Of a DNA stretch of 64,000 nucleotides, positions 32,720-41,501 are shown piece by piece; the first letter of the stretch is position 1, and every line of letters begins with the position of its first letter. Under the pieces are notes generated by a model. It did not search any database. It was not told where the DNA came from and was given only the letters and a program-made list of their open reading frames with translations. The position numbers and the translations under genes are program-made. This DNA is from Berkiella_A sp964633725 (lineage in GTDB: Bacteria; Pseudomonadota; Gammaproteobacteria; Berkiellales; Berkiellaceae). The stretch covers positions 1-64,000 of the forward strand of contig CAZWHY010000016.1 of NCBI GenBank assembly GCA_964633725.1, read 5' to 3'.

Positions 32720-34459
32720 ATGTCTAATCGTATCAAACCCTTACCCCAATATTTAGCCAATCAAATTGCCGCAGGCGAAGTGATTGAGCGACCTGCCTCG
32801 GTATTAAAAGAGTTAATTGAAAACAGCATTGATGCAGGTGCCACCCATATAGATATTGATATTGAAAATGGTGGTATGGGGCTGATTCGCGTGCGTGATA
32901 ATGGCTGTGGTATCGTCAAAGAGGATTTGGCATTAGCGGTTTTACGGCATGCGACCAGTAAAATACAGCAAACGAATGACTTATTTGCCATCGAAACCTT
33001 GGGATTTCGCGGAGAGGCTTTGGCGAGTATGAGTAGCATTTCCAAAATGAAAATATCTTCGCATGCTCAAGGCGAGCTGCAAGCTTGGGAATTAAATATC
33101 ACGCAAGACCTATCAGATGAGCCTGTGCCTTGCTCACACCCTATTGGTACCAGTATCACATTACGGGACTTGTTTTATAATATACCGGCTAGGCGTAAAT
33201 TTTTAAAAAGTGCCAAAACAGAATGGTATCATTTATATGAAATTTTTAAGCGTTTTGTGTTGAGCCACCCTAAAGTAGGATTTGTGATTAAACACAATGG
33301 CAAACGACACAAATCATTTGCCAAAGTAAATGGGATTTCCTATCTCACAGGGCGAATTAAGTCTATCTGTAATACAGAATTTTTAGCGCATTCTCATTAT
33401 ATTGAAATGCAATATGAAAATATGATACTAAAAGGCTGGGTAGGGTTGTTGCCAGCTACAAGGCGATATGCCGACCAACAATATTTTTTCTTAAACCATC
33501 GCACGGTCAAAGACAAATTGATTTCACATGCGATTAAGCAAGCATACCATCAGAGCTTCTCGAATCTAGAGGGGTTGTATCCTAGTTATGTTCTATTTTT
33601 AGAGGTGGCAGCAGAAAATATTGATGTGAATGTGCATCCGACCAAGCACGAGGTGCGTTTTTTGCAATCAACTATGGTACATGACTTTATAGAGAAGTGT
33701 ATCAAAGATGTATTACAACAATATCCAGCTACCAGTGATAATAAAATTCCAGGGTTTGGTGTGGGGGAAGAAATCTCTACAGAGACCGGTGAGATTTCAT
33801 GGTCGCAAGGTGGTGAGTCACAAAGCAGAGTGCCTCAACGAAGAGATCCTCAAAGCGTCAGTGCAGCATCTATTGGTTTATCGGTGCCTCGTTATGCGAA
33901 TCAAAGCACTTCGTATCAGAGTGCTTCACCACAATACGCCCATAAGCCCATACCGGAGTTATTATATCAAAAAGAAGAGATGACATCTGATACTGAAATT
34001 TTAGCGCGCTATTATCTTCTTGAGCTATCCCAAGAGCTGGTTATTGTAGATTTAGAGTCTGCAAAGAGCCGCATATTAGAAAAGTATATAGCCCAATCTG
34101 ATGCGTGTGATTTGCAAGTGCCATTGCTCATACCACATGTTATCAATAGTGTGCCTCCTATTATTATGGCTGAACAAGACGTGTTAAAACAAATGGGTTT
34201 TATGTTTCAGGTCTATGAAGATTCTGTGGTCGTAACGCATATCCCATTTTTTGTCTCATTAGATAGTTTAACCATGGTGTTAGAACAAGGTAAAAATATT
34301 AAAGATATATATAAATTTGCCAGCATAATAAGCTTAGAAAAAATACCCAGAACCAAATTAAACTCTATATTAAAACAATGGATTGAGTCGGAAGATGTGG
34401 GGCCTTGGTTTCGAGTCGATAAGGCGGATGTGGGGAAGGGTATACCGCATTGTGTTTGA
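32720..34459 (+). CDS. mutL: DNA mismatch repair protein MutL
   Basis: Links MutS recognition to downstream repair. The N-terminal GHKL ATPase motifs are clear: IAAGEVIERPASVLKELIENSIDAG, RVRDNGCGI, TLGFRGEALASM and GTSITLRDLFYNIPARRKFL. The second domain includes VNVHPTKHEVRF. The 579-residue length is slightly short of E. coli (615). The C-terminal dimerisation region is weakly conserved, with no DQHAxxE endonuclease motif, as in other MutH-using gammaproteobacteria. It ends abruptly in GKGIPHCV. The linker is Ser/Gln-rich. Confidence 0.95.
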   Translation: MSNRIKPLPQYLANQIAAGEVIERPASVLKELIENSIDAGATHIDIDIENGGMGLIRVRDNGCGIVKEDLALAVLRHATSKIQQTNDLFAIETLGFRGEALASMSSISKMKISSHAQGELQAWELNITQDLSDEPVPCSHPIGTSITLRDLFYNIPARRKFLKSAKTEWYHLYEIFKRFVLSHPKVGFVIKHNGKRHKSFAKVNGISYLTGRIKSICNTEFLAHSHYIEMQYENMILKGWVGLLPATRRYADQQYFFLNHRTVKDKLISHAIKQAYHQSFSNLEGLYPSYVLFLEVAAENIDVNVHPTKHEVRFLQSTMVHDFIEKCIKDVLQQYPATSDNKIPGFGVGEEISTETGEISWSQGGESQSRVPQRRDPQSVSAASIGLSVPRYANQSTSYQSASPQYAHKPIPELLYQKEEMTSDTEILARYYLLELSQELVIVDLESAKSRILEKYIAQSDACDLQVPLLIPHVINSVPPIIMAEQDVLKQMGFMFQVYEDSVVVTHIPFFVSLDSLTMVLEQGKNIKDIYKFASIISLEKIPRTKLNSILKQWIESEDVGPWFRVDKADVGKGIPHCV

Positions 34460-34501
34460 GATTAGCTAATCCTATAAAATAATAATAAAAAAGGAAGTTT
34501 C

Positions 34502-35467
34502 ATGGGGATTAAAAGAGCAGAATTACAAAGTTTAGTCACACAGGCGCGTCAATTTTTAAATGGCGCAAGTAAATTTTTGGATGGCAGAAACACATCATTA
34601 AATATGAGGGCGGTTGATGATTCTTTGTATATTAATTATGCCGTTGGGCAGGTCATATTAAGAAATATTCAGGCATCTGCTGAGGATTTGGTTAATGATA
34701 CAAACAGACTCGGTTTGTCGAGTGTTGAAAGTTATGCGCCCAGTTTGAAATTACAGATAATTGATAAGCCTTATTGGGCTTTTCAGCGGTGGTTAAACGG
34801 AGGTATGGATGCTGCGTGGCAGAACCAGGCTAGGAATTTAGCTCAAGATTTGCGTCAAACTTTGCTGTGTGCACAAGAGTGGTTAGGCTTAGAATCTTAT
34901 AATATACACATGGCTGCTGAAGCCGTTCCCGTTCCGACGCATCTGAAATTTGATCAAGAATTACAAATTATTCAGAAAAATCTACAAGATGTGATGAGTT
35001 CTGAGGCATACAAATCAATAACGGGCAAGCTAGCACCGATGTCGCAAAAGGAAAGTTGGTTTTCAGAAGAAATGAGGACGGGCACGTTTTTTTTGCGTTT
35101 GAGAGTGGATTGGCGCTTACTGCAAGACTATAGAAATAAAATTTTATCCAGAAAAAACCCGGCAGAAAAAAAGAAGTTTACAGATGTTGATGTGGTAAAA
35201 GCAGGGCAAGATGATTTGATTGTTCTAGCGAATATGTTAAATAAAGAACAACCAGAAGAGACGGCGATGACAAATTATTTGTTTGACGGCAATAAAGCAA
35301 TGAAAAAATATTTGCCACAAGCAGGAATGCAACGTGCTTTAGAGGCTTTTTCTGACGCTCAAAAATCAGGCCAGCAATTAACTGCGGAAAACCTTGAAAA
35401 TATCACGGCGATGAAAGACATGCCTCGCCCTGAGGCTTTTGGGCAGGCGCGTCACAAAGTCAAATAA
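34502..35467 (+). CDS. Orphan protein inserted between mutL and miaA
   Basis: A 321-residue protein that I do not recognise. It begins MGIKRAELQSLVTQARQFLNG, is mostly helical and has no signal peptide or membrane segment. Regions such as YWAFQRWLNGGMDAAWQNQARNLAQDLRQTLL and SWFSEEMRTGTFFLRLRVDWRLLQDYRNK are rich in aromatic and basic residues. The C-terminal 60 residues carry KSGQQLTAENLENITAMK and end basic (QARHKVK). AAGGAAG stands just before the ATG. In E. coli mutL is followed directly by miaA, so this gene and the next interrupt a conserved junction. Possible effector; no direct evidence. Confidence 0.55.
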   Translation: MGIKRAELQSLVTQARQFLNGASKFLDGRNTSLNMRAVDDSLYINYAVGQVILRNIQASAEDLVNDTNRLGLSSVESYAPSLKLQIIDKPYWAFQRWLNGGMDAAWQNQARNLAQDLRQTLLCAQEWLGLESYNIHMAAEAVPVPTHLKFDQELQIIQKNLQDVMSSEAYKSITGKLAPMSQKESWFSEEMRTGTFFLRLRVDWRLLQDYRNKILSRKNPAEKKKFTDVDVVKAGQDDLIVLANMLNKEQPEETAMTNYLFDGNKAMKKYLPQAGMQRALEAFSDAQKSGQQLTAENLENITAMKDMPRPEAFGQARHKVK

Positions 35468-35480
35468 ATTAGGTGTGGAT

Positions 35481-36947
35481 TTATTCTGGCATATAGGGCT
35501 GTAATTGCGTCATAAACGGCGCGATTGCCGCCATAAAGTCTGGATATAGTTGATGAATGTTAATCTCTCGACTGTTAATGTTTAAGTCTTTTAGGGCGGC
35601 ATCTATGTCTTGTGGGGCGTCTCTTTCGATAAAATCAAACAACTCACGCGTGATCACTTCAGGATTTTGAATGAGATTTTCGTATTGAACGGTTTTGATA
35701 GCTGTGGGTAAGTGCGTTTCCCAGAATGTCATTAGTCTTCTATATTCACAGTAATAATGCACAATATCTTCTATGTTAAATGCCCAATAATTCCCGGAGG
35801 CAAAATATTTGGTATAAGCGACAAAAATATGATCCAATGGATTGCGATAAGTGTGAATAAACTTCGCGTTAGGACACATTAATTGGATATACCCCATATA
35901 TCGAAAATTACAGGGCGTTGTGTCCGTATAAATTTGAAACTTATCTTTGGTGTGCTGGCTGATTTTTTGAGTAAAATCTTGATATAGTTTTGAACAGAAC
36001 TTTTTCGACTGAATTTTTTCTTGTAGTTCGGGTGAAAAAGAAAAAGGCTTATTATTCGTATATTGATAGACCAATTTATCGACTACGGCGAACTCTTCTA
36101 AAGAAAATGTTTTGTGGCTTAAACTTAAGGCTTTTTCTAATAATGTTTTGCCCCCTCTGGGAATGCCTATGATAAAAACAAACGTAGATGGTGTTTTGGG
36201 TTTGGGCTTTGGGTACTCTATATCACTAAAAATCTTGATAATATTGTCTGATTTTTTGGTGTATGATGCGTGCTTGTACTTGCGCTCGCCATTTTTCAAA
36301 TCATTACCGTGAGTATAAGCTTGAAATGATTCAGGCAATGCTTTGCAATCACGATAAATTTTACCCAAAGCAAAATACAAATGAGATTGTTGCTCCGTGG
36401 TTAAGTCCGCATTTTGTAGTAATTCTATCATCGCGATGGCATCAGGATCTTCTGGCGATTGGTATGTCTTACACATGCTTAAGTTTCTATAGGCACGCGT
36501 GGTATATTTTTCATCTTTTAATAAGGTTTTATAATAGGGTGAAGCCTTTTCAGGCTGGTTCGTGTGCCTATAAGATGCGGCGATATTGAGTAGACAACTG
36601 GATTGTAATGGTTTGACTTCTAAACTTTTTGTGAAATATGCTTGAGCTTGAGGATGAAGGTTCAAGGACATGGCACAGATGCCTGCCAAATAATAATAGT
36701 TAGATTCATCCGGGTATTTGGCTATCAGCTTATCAAAATGCTGGAGGGCGATACGGCTGTCGTCATTTTTATAGTAAGATTTGGCCAAAATAGTGCAAAA
36801 AGCTTTGTATGCTTTGTTGCCCTTTGTTTTGGACATGATGGGGATGAGCAAATCAATGACCCGCTGATATCGTTTTTTCTTAAATAACTGGTTGGCTTGT
36901 TCCAATATCTCTTTTGCGTTATTTATGTTACTTGCCTTGTCTGTCAT
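35481..36947 (-). CDS. TPR-repeat protein fused to a sulfotransferase domain
   Basis: A 488-residue protein from the ATG at 36947 (MTDKASN). A GTG at 37055 would add 36 residues and overlap the miaA start, so the shorter form is preferred. Residues 1-220 contain several tetratricopeptide units (YYLAGICAMSLNLHPQAQAYFTKSL, LLNIAASYRHTNQPEKASPYYKTLL). The C-terminal half is a sulfotransferase: FVFIIGIPRGGKTLLEKAL matches the PAPS 5'-phosphosulfate loop (usually PRSGTT; here Gly and Lys), and IHTYRNPLDH matches the 3'-phosphate binding RNPxD motif. TPR-sulfotransferase fusions occur in proteobacteria and resemble tyrosylprotein sulfotransferases. The acceptor is unknown. Confidence 0.8.
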   Translation of the reverse strand: MTDKASNINNAKEILEQANQLFKKKRYQRVIDLLIPIMSKTKGNKAYKAFCTILAKSYYKNDDSRIALQHFDKLIAKYPDESNYYYLAGICAMSLNLHPQAQAYFTKSLEVKPLQSSCLLNIAASYRHTNQPEKASPYYKTLLKDEKYTTRAYRNLSMCKTYQSPEDPDAIAMIELLQNADLTTEQQSHLYFALGKIYRDCKALPESFQAYTHGNDLKNGERKYKHASYTKKSDNIIKIFSDIEYPKPKPKTPSTFVFIIGIPRGGKTLLEKALSLSHKTFSLEEFAVVDKLVYQYTNNKPFSFSPELQEKIQSKKFCSKLYQDFTQKISQHTKDKFQIYTDTTPCNFRYMGYIQLMCPNAKFIHTYRNPLDHIFVAYTKYFASGNYWAFNIEDIVHYYCEYRRLMTFWETHLPTAIKTVQYENLIQNPEVITRELFDFIERDAPQDIDAALKDLNINSREINIHQLYPDFMAAIAPFMTQLQPYMPE

Positions 36948-37046
36948 AAGTTCGCTTGCGCCTGTTAAAATATATAGGGATTGTTCTTGATTTTGTAGGC
37001 TCTGTTCGTTAGCATGCCCGTTTGACCATAATGTAAGTATAATCCA

Positions 37047-37985
37047 TTGTTTCACACCGTACTTTGTTTAATGGGGCCAACGGCCTCAGGTAAGACAGAA
37101 TTGGCGATTCAGTTAAGCCAGCACTTACCTGTAGAGCTGATTAGTGTAGATTCAACACAAATTTACACTGATCTTAATATTGGTTCTGGCAAACTAAGCG
37201 CTGAGCAGTTTTTAGCGCACCCACACCATTTAATTGATATCTTATCGCCTGAACAAGCATATAGTGCTGCAGCATTTGTGAAGCAGACAACAGGTTTGAT
37301 ACAAGATATTTTTCAGCGAGGGAAAATACCACTATTGGTTGGTGGGACGATGTTATATTTCAAAGCTCTGGCAGAAGGATTGCATGACTTGCCACAGTCT
37401 GAGCCTGGCTTGCGCGAAGAATTGGAAGCGCTGGGTCAAAAAATTGGCTGGGTTAAAATGCATGAAAAACTGCAAGCGATTGACTCGGTGACAGCGAAGC
37501 GTTTAGAACCCAATGATAAGCAACGTGTACAAAGAGCGTTAGAGGTTTATTATTTAACCCAAAAACCGATGTCATGGCATTTGGCACAGAAAAAACCTCA
37601 AAGCGATACAGAGCGATCATTTGATTTTAAGAACTTTGCATTAATTCCAGAACAAACAGAGCGCGCGGTATTGCATCTGCGTATAGAGCAGCGTTTTGAT
37701 CAAATGTTGAGAGAAGGATTAGTGAAAGAGGTCACCCATCTGCGTGAAAAGTATAATCTGCATGAGAACTTACCCAGTATGCGTTCAGTAGGCTATAGGC
37801 AAGTCTGGTCTTATTTGCAAAACGAAATAGATTACGATGAAATGCGTTTTAAGGCTATTGTGGCGACTCGGCAATTAGCCAAGCGGCAATTAACCTGGAT
37901 TCGGGGCAGAGCAGATATTCAAATGCTTGATTTTCAAGATAAGCACAATTTAGCGAAAATATTACTCGTAGCAGAAAAACTATAA
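37047..37985 (+). CDS. miaA: tRNA dimethylallyltransferase MiaA
   Basis: Adds a dimethylallyl group to A37 of tRNAs that read U-starting codons. The 312-residue protein opens with FHTVLCLMGPTASGKTELA, so the P-loop starts around residue 10. The initiation codon at 37047 is TTG; an ATG inside the P-loop would remove it and cannot be the start. Also seen are ELISVDSTQIYTDLNIGSGK (conserved Asp and Thr region), PLLVGGTMLYFKAL, NDKQRVQRALEVY and SVGYRQVW. It runs towards a convergent transporter gene with a 6-base overlap of 3' ends. Confidence 0.94.
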   Translation: MFHTVLCLMGPTASGKTELAIQLSQHLPVELISVDSTQIYTDLNIGSGKLSAEQFLAHPHHLIDILSPEQAYSAAAFVKQTTGLIQDIFQRGKIPLLVGGTMLYFKALAEGLHDLPQSEPGLREELEALGQKIGWVKMHEKLQAIDSVTAKRLEPNDKQRVQRALEVYYLTQKPMSWHLAQKKPQSDTERSFDFKNFALIPEQTERAVLHLRIEQRFDQMLREGLVKEVTHLREKYNLHENLPSMRSVGYRQVWSYLQNEIDYDEMRFKAIVATRQLAKRQLTWIRGRADIQMLDFQDKHNLAKILLVAEKL

Positions 37986-38720
37986 TATATATTTATTTTG
38001 CTGCCGTTTAATCAGCCAAACAAAGAAATAACAGGGTATAGTATCTAGCAACGCAATAGCACATTTGAATAGATAGCTTGTGATAATCACGGCTTCAATA
38101 GTGTGGGTCGGGGCGCCAGGCTGATCCCAGGCTATCTGTTTGGTCATAAAATAAGTACATGCCAGAACAATCACCGTGTCTACAAACTGGCTAATAATGG
38201 TAGAGACATTATTTCTAAGCCACAAATGTTTATTGTGGGTGAGTTTTTTGAGCGCATGAAATAAAAATACATCTAGGTATTGTGCGATTAAATAAGCCAG
38301 CATAGAGCTAATAATAGCCGTAATAGATAATAACCGTATAAAATAAAAAGCATAGTCTGGATGCGTATTATCCACCATGAGCGCGGAATTGGGCGCCTGA
38401 ATCCAGCCCAAAGACCACAGTAAAAATAGCATCCAAATATTAGCAATGAGCCCGGCTGTGACCAATTGCGTCGCGGCTTTTTTACCATAACATTCAGCAA
38501 CAATGTCGGTGCACAAAAAAGTGAGTGGGTAGGGTAGCATGCCAATAGGCAGGGAAAATAAAAGGGTGGTATTAGCGAAGCCCACATCAAAATGAATGAA
38601 TCGTGTAATATTGAGCAGATTCATTGTACACAATGTGCCAATATATACTGCCGCAATACATAAGAGGGTAGTATTTTGAAAAATGGGTCGGGATGGCTGC
38701 TTGCTTGATTGGGCTGACAT
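37980..38720 (-). CDS. yhhQ: YhhQ-family queuosine precursor transporter
   Basis: A 246-residue integral membrane protein of the Vut_1/YhhQ (ECF-like) family, which in E. coli imports queuosine precursors preQ0 and preQ1. About six hydrophobic helices are visible. The family signature near residues 60-80 is PYPLTFLCTDIVAECYGKK (Asp, Glu and Tyr conserved), followed by a later LLIAQYLDVFLFH-type segment and NNVSTIISQFVDTVIVL. It suggests the organism salvages queuine or precursors. It lies between miaA and the LemA-like gene, an insertion relative to E. coli, convergent with miaA. Confidence 0.88.
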   Translation of the reverse strand: MSAQSSKQPSRPIFQNTTLLCIAAVYIGTLCTMNLLNITRFIHFDVGFANTTLLFSLPIGMLPYPLTFLCTDIVAECYGKKAATQLVTAGLIANIWMLFLLWSLGWIQAPNSALMVDNTHPDYAFYFIRLLSITAIISSMLAYLIAQYLDVFLFHALKKLTHNKHLWLRNNVSTIISQFVDTVIVLACTYFMTKQIAWDQPGAPTHTIEAVIITSYLFKCAIALLDTIPCYFFVWLIKRQQNKYIL

Positions 38721-38914
38721 ATATTGATTTGATTAATTTACTAACAAAATAAAATTCTAGCGTTTTTGGGGGATAGCCTCAAGCGTTAAGTAAATAAAAT
38801 AAAATAAAAGTGACTCAGATAACTAGGAATGCTGTTTTTGTCTAGCATTAAGATTGGGTTTACTATGTGTATAGTCATGAATTTAAGAATTCAAAAAAAA
38901 CACGAGGCAAATAA

Positions 38915-39550
38915 ATGACCATCAGTACAAGCATGCGTGACAAGATAAAACAAGCAAAAGGTGTCTCTATTGTTGTCGCGGTCATCGTGGTGCTCATTAT
39001 TTTTGTGGCAAGCTGGCGAGATAGGATCCAAGTTTCGAATAAGCGTATAGAAGCTTCTTGGGTCACCTTGTCGTTTAGCCTCGAAAAAAGGCAAGAGCAT
39101 GTGGCGAATGTTATTCAGTATATTCAGCATAAAGCACCACAAGAAAAAAAGTTATTAGCGGCATTGCTTCAAGGCTATAACCAGTCTCAGGCAGTGCCTT
39201 TGAGTCAGCAGATTTTAGTAGATGCTGCGGTTAATCAAGCTTTTGTGTCTCAGTCTTTAGCATTAAGCCAATTAACCCAGAAAGCCGTACAATATAGCTG
39301 GCAAAAGACGGCATTAAGAGGGGATAGGCACTACAGCCAAAAATTAAAAAATTTGTATTATACGACTCAGCAAATCCAAAATGCCCAAGCTGTTTTGAAT
39401 CAAGATATTGTTTTTTATAATCGGGGGCTTGGTGGACTATCAGGCTTTGTGCTCAATACGTTATTTAGGTACCCACCAAAAATTAAATTAGATAATATGC
39501 TGGGAGATTGGAATCATAATTTTAAAGATTTTATTGGCGAATCACGTTAA
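38915..39550 (+). CDS. LemA-like membrane protein
   Basis: A 211-residue protein with one N-terminal membrane anchor (VSIVVAVIVVLIIFVASW, about residues 17-34) and a long helical extracytoplasmic part. It fits the LemA pattern: NKRIEASWVTLSFSLEKRQEHVANVI corresponds to the family's four-helix start, and QNAQAVLNQDIVFYNRGLGGLSGFVLNTLFRYPPKI to its ARxxYN...YN...FP end motif. Sequence is more divergent than typical LemA, and function in the family is not settled. It is a single gene ahead of hfq. Confidence 0.7.
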   Translation: MTISTSMRDKIKQAKGVSIVVAVIVVLIIFVASWRDRIQVSNKRIEASWVTLSFSLEKRQEHVANVIQYIQHKAPQEKKLLAALLQGYNQSQAVPLSQQILVDAAVNQAFVSQSLALSQLTQKAVQYSWQKTALRGDRHYSQKLKNLYYTTQQIQNAQAVLNQDIVFYNRGLGGLSGFVLNTLFRYPPKIKLDNMLGDWNHNFKDFIGESR

Positions 39551-39755
39551 TCTACTTTCTTTAAACTAGCGTTTTTTGGCATTTAGATGCACAAAAGGCG
39601 AATATCTGATAGTTTTGTGTGCAAAATCTGCCATGTTCTGTCACAAAATTGCATGCTAAGATATAAACAGGGGTTATTTTTAAGGTTAGTGTGGTTTTAA
39701 AATCTTATTGAAGCTCTAACCCGATATTTTAAAAATAACAATAAGGAGAAGCTTC

Positions 39756-40025
39756 ATGGCAAAGGGGCAATCATTACAGGATCCTTTTTTGAATGCGTTG
39801 CGCAAAGAAAAGATCCCTGTTGCAATATATTTAGTTAACGGAATTAAGTTGCAGGGGCAAGTTGAGTCGTTCGATCAGTTCGTTGTGCTGCTAAAAAACA
39901 GTGTTAGCCAAATGGTATATAAGCACGCAATTTCAACTGTCGTACCCTCAAGAAACATTAGTGGCAAAATCGCTATGCCCACTGAAAATGAAGGTGAAGA
40001 TGATTTAAGTCCTGGAAATATGTAA
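39756..40025 (+). CDS. hfq: RNA chaperone Hfq
   Basis: A hexameric Sm-like protein that pairs sRNAs with mRNAs. The 89 residues include the Sm1 core SLQDPFLNALRKEKIPVAIY plus LVNGIKLQGQVESFDQFVVLL, and the Sm2 motif YKHAISTVVPS with the proximal-face KHA. The C-terminal tail is short and acidic (ENEGEDDLSPGN), unlike the long E. coli tail. AAGGAG precedes the ATG. A stem-loop terminator follows at 40074-40123, so hfq can be made separately from hflX. Confidence 0.97.
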   Translation: MAKGQSLQDPFLNALRKEKIPVAIYLVNGIKLQGQVESFDQFVVLLKNSVSQMVYKHAISTVVPSRNISGKIAMPTENEGEDDLSPGNM

Positions 40026-40073
40026 AAATTTTACAGGATTTGAGACCCGCATTCTGAATTGTCCCATCATTTG

Positions 40074-40123
40074 AGCTAAAGTTCGCAGAAATATGTATAA
40101 TGCCTTCGGACTTTAGCTTTTTT
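40074..40123 (+). terminator. Rho-independent terminator after hfq
   Basis: AGCTAAAGT (40074-40082) pairs with ACTTTAGCT (40110-40118), followed by a run of six T. The loop is long (27 bases) and may fold internally. It sits 49 bases after the hfq stop codon and before hflX, consistent with termination or attenuation within the operon. Confidence 0.7.
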
Positions 40124-40166
40124 ATTTGTCATTTCCTTAAATTAATACGCCACAGGAGCCAATCGG

Positions 40167-41456
40167 TTGTTTGAACGCCCCAAAGCAGGTGAAAGGGCGG
40201 TTTTGGTGAATATTACCTTTCCGCGTTTAGAAGAATCCTCCCATATAAAAGAATTCAAAGAGCTTGCGTTAGCCGCTGGTGCAGAGCCCGTTGCCAACCT
40301 AAAGGGCTCCCGTAAGAAGCCCGATCCAAAATATTTTATCGGAAAAGGTAAGTTAGAGGAGCTCAAATCCATTGTTGCCTCAGAAGAAGCCGATTTAGTA
40401 ATATTTAATCATGAGTTAAGTCCCGCTCAGGAGCGCAATGTTGAGGGAGAATTAAAGTGCCGTGTTTTATCACGAACTGGTTTGATTTTAGACATTTTTG
40501 CCCAGCGTGCGAGAACCTTTGAAGGGAAACTACAAGTAGAGCTGGCTCAATTAGAGCATATGTCTACTCGTTTGGTGAGAGGCTGGACCCACTTGGAAAG
40601 GCAAAAAGGTGGGATTGGTTTAAGAGGGCCTGGTGAAACGCAGCTAGAGACCGATAGGCGTTTACTAAGAGACCGTATACAGTCTCTTAAGGCGAGGCTA
40701 GATAAAGTCCGAGCCAGAAGAGCACAAAGCCGTCGTGCCCGAACGAGGCGTTCTATACCAACGGTTTCGTTGGTTGGATATACCAATGCAGGGAAGTCGA
40801 CCCTATTTAATGCTTTAACAGGCTCAGATGTTTTTTCGGCTAATCGCCTGTTTGCGACATTGGATCCGACTTTGCGCTCGCTAGATTTACTAGGCGTTGG
40901 CAAAATTATTTTAGCAGATACGGTTGGTTTTATTAGGCAATTACCTCATGGTTTGGTCGATTCGTTTAGAGCGACATTAGAAGAAGTAAGTCAGTCTTCT
41001 CTTTTGGTGCATGTGGTTGATGCACACGATGAAGATCAAAAAGAATACATTCATCAAGTTAACTTGGTGTTGGCTGAAATTGGCGCAGATACGTTGCCAC
41101 AAATTATGGTTTTTAATAAATCTGATTTATTATCGACAGAAGAAAAAGAAGCACATGAATTTGAAGTGAAATTAGGGCAATATCAGCATAAGGTTTGGGT
41201 GTCTGCTTTAACCCAAGAAGGATTTGATGAGCTGACTATTGCGATTCAGGCTGCTTTAAGTCAAGACATGACAACAGGATGGATAGAGCTAGCAGCAAAC
41301 GAGGGTAAAATAAGAGCTTTGTTTTACGATGTGCATGCGGTTTTGCAGGAACAAGCCCAGTCTGATGGTGGCTGGCAAATTGAAATTAAGATGACCAACA
41401 AAAAATGGAGTCAGTTGTGTCAAGAATATATCAGTTTAGAAAATCGACTGAGTTAA
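40167..41456 (+). CDS. hflX: Ribosome-dissociating GTPase HflX
   Basis: A GTPase that splits stalled or heat-damaged ribosomes. The start is TTG (TTG TTT GAA CGC), following CACAGGAG; it gives 429 residues (E. coli 426). The N-terminal HflX domain includes KKPDPKYFIGKGKLEELK and HELSPAQERN. The coiled linker with GGIGLRGPGETQLETDRR is diagnostic. GTPase motifs: G1 GYTNAGKSTLFN near residue 204, G3 DTVGFI, G4 NKSD near 317. Confidence 0.96.
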   Translation: MFERPKAGERAVLVNITFPRLEESSHIKEFKELALAAGAEPVANLKGSRKKPDPKYFIGKGKLEELKSIVASEEADLVIFNHELSPAQERNVEGELKCRVLSRTGLILDIFAQRARTFEGKLQVELAQLEHMSTRLVRGWTHLERQKGGIGLRGPGETQLETDRRLLRDRIQSLKARLDKVRARRAQSRRARTRRSIPTVSLVGYTNAGKSTLFNALTGSDVFSANRLFATLDPTLRSLDLLGVGKIILADTVGFIRQLPHGLVDSFRATLEEVSQSSLLVHVVDAHDEDQKEYIHQVNLVLAEIGADTLPQIMVFNKSDLLSTEEKEAHEFEVKLGQYQHKVWVSALTQEGFDELTIAIQAALSQDMTTGWIELAANEGKIRALFYDVHAVLQEQAQSDGGWQIEIKMTNKKWSQLCQEYISLENRLS

Positions 41457-41501
41457 ATAATTTATACAAAATATTGGGTGATAAAACATAAGGGGTTTTA
41501 T

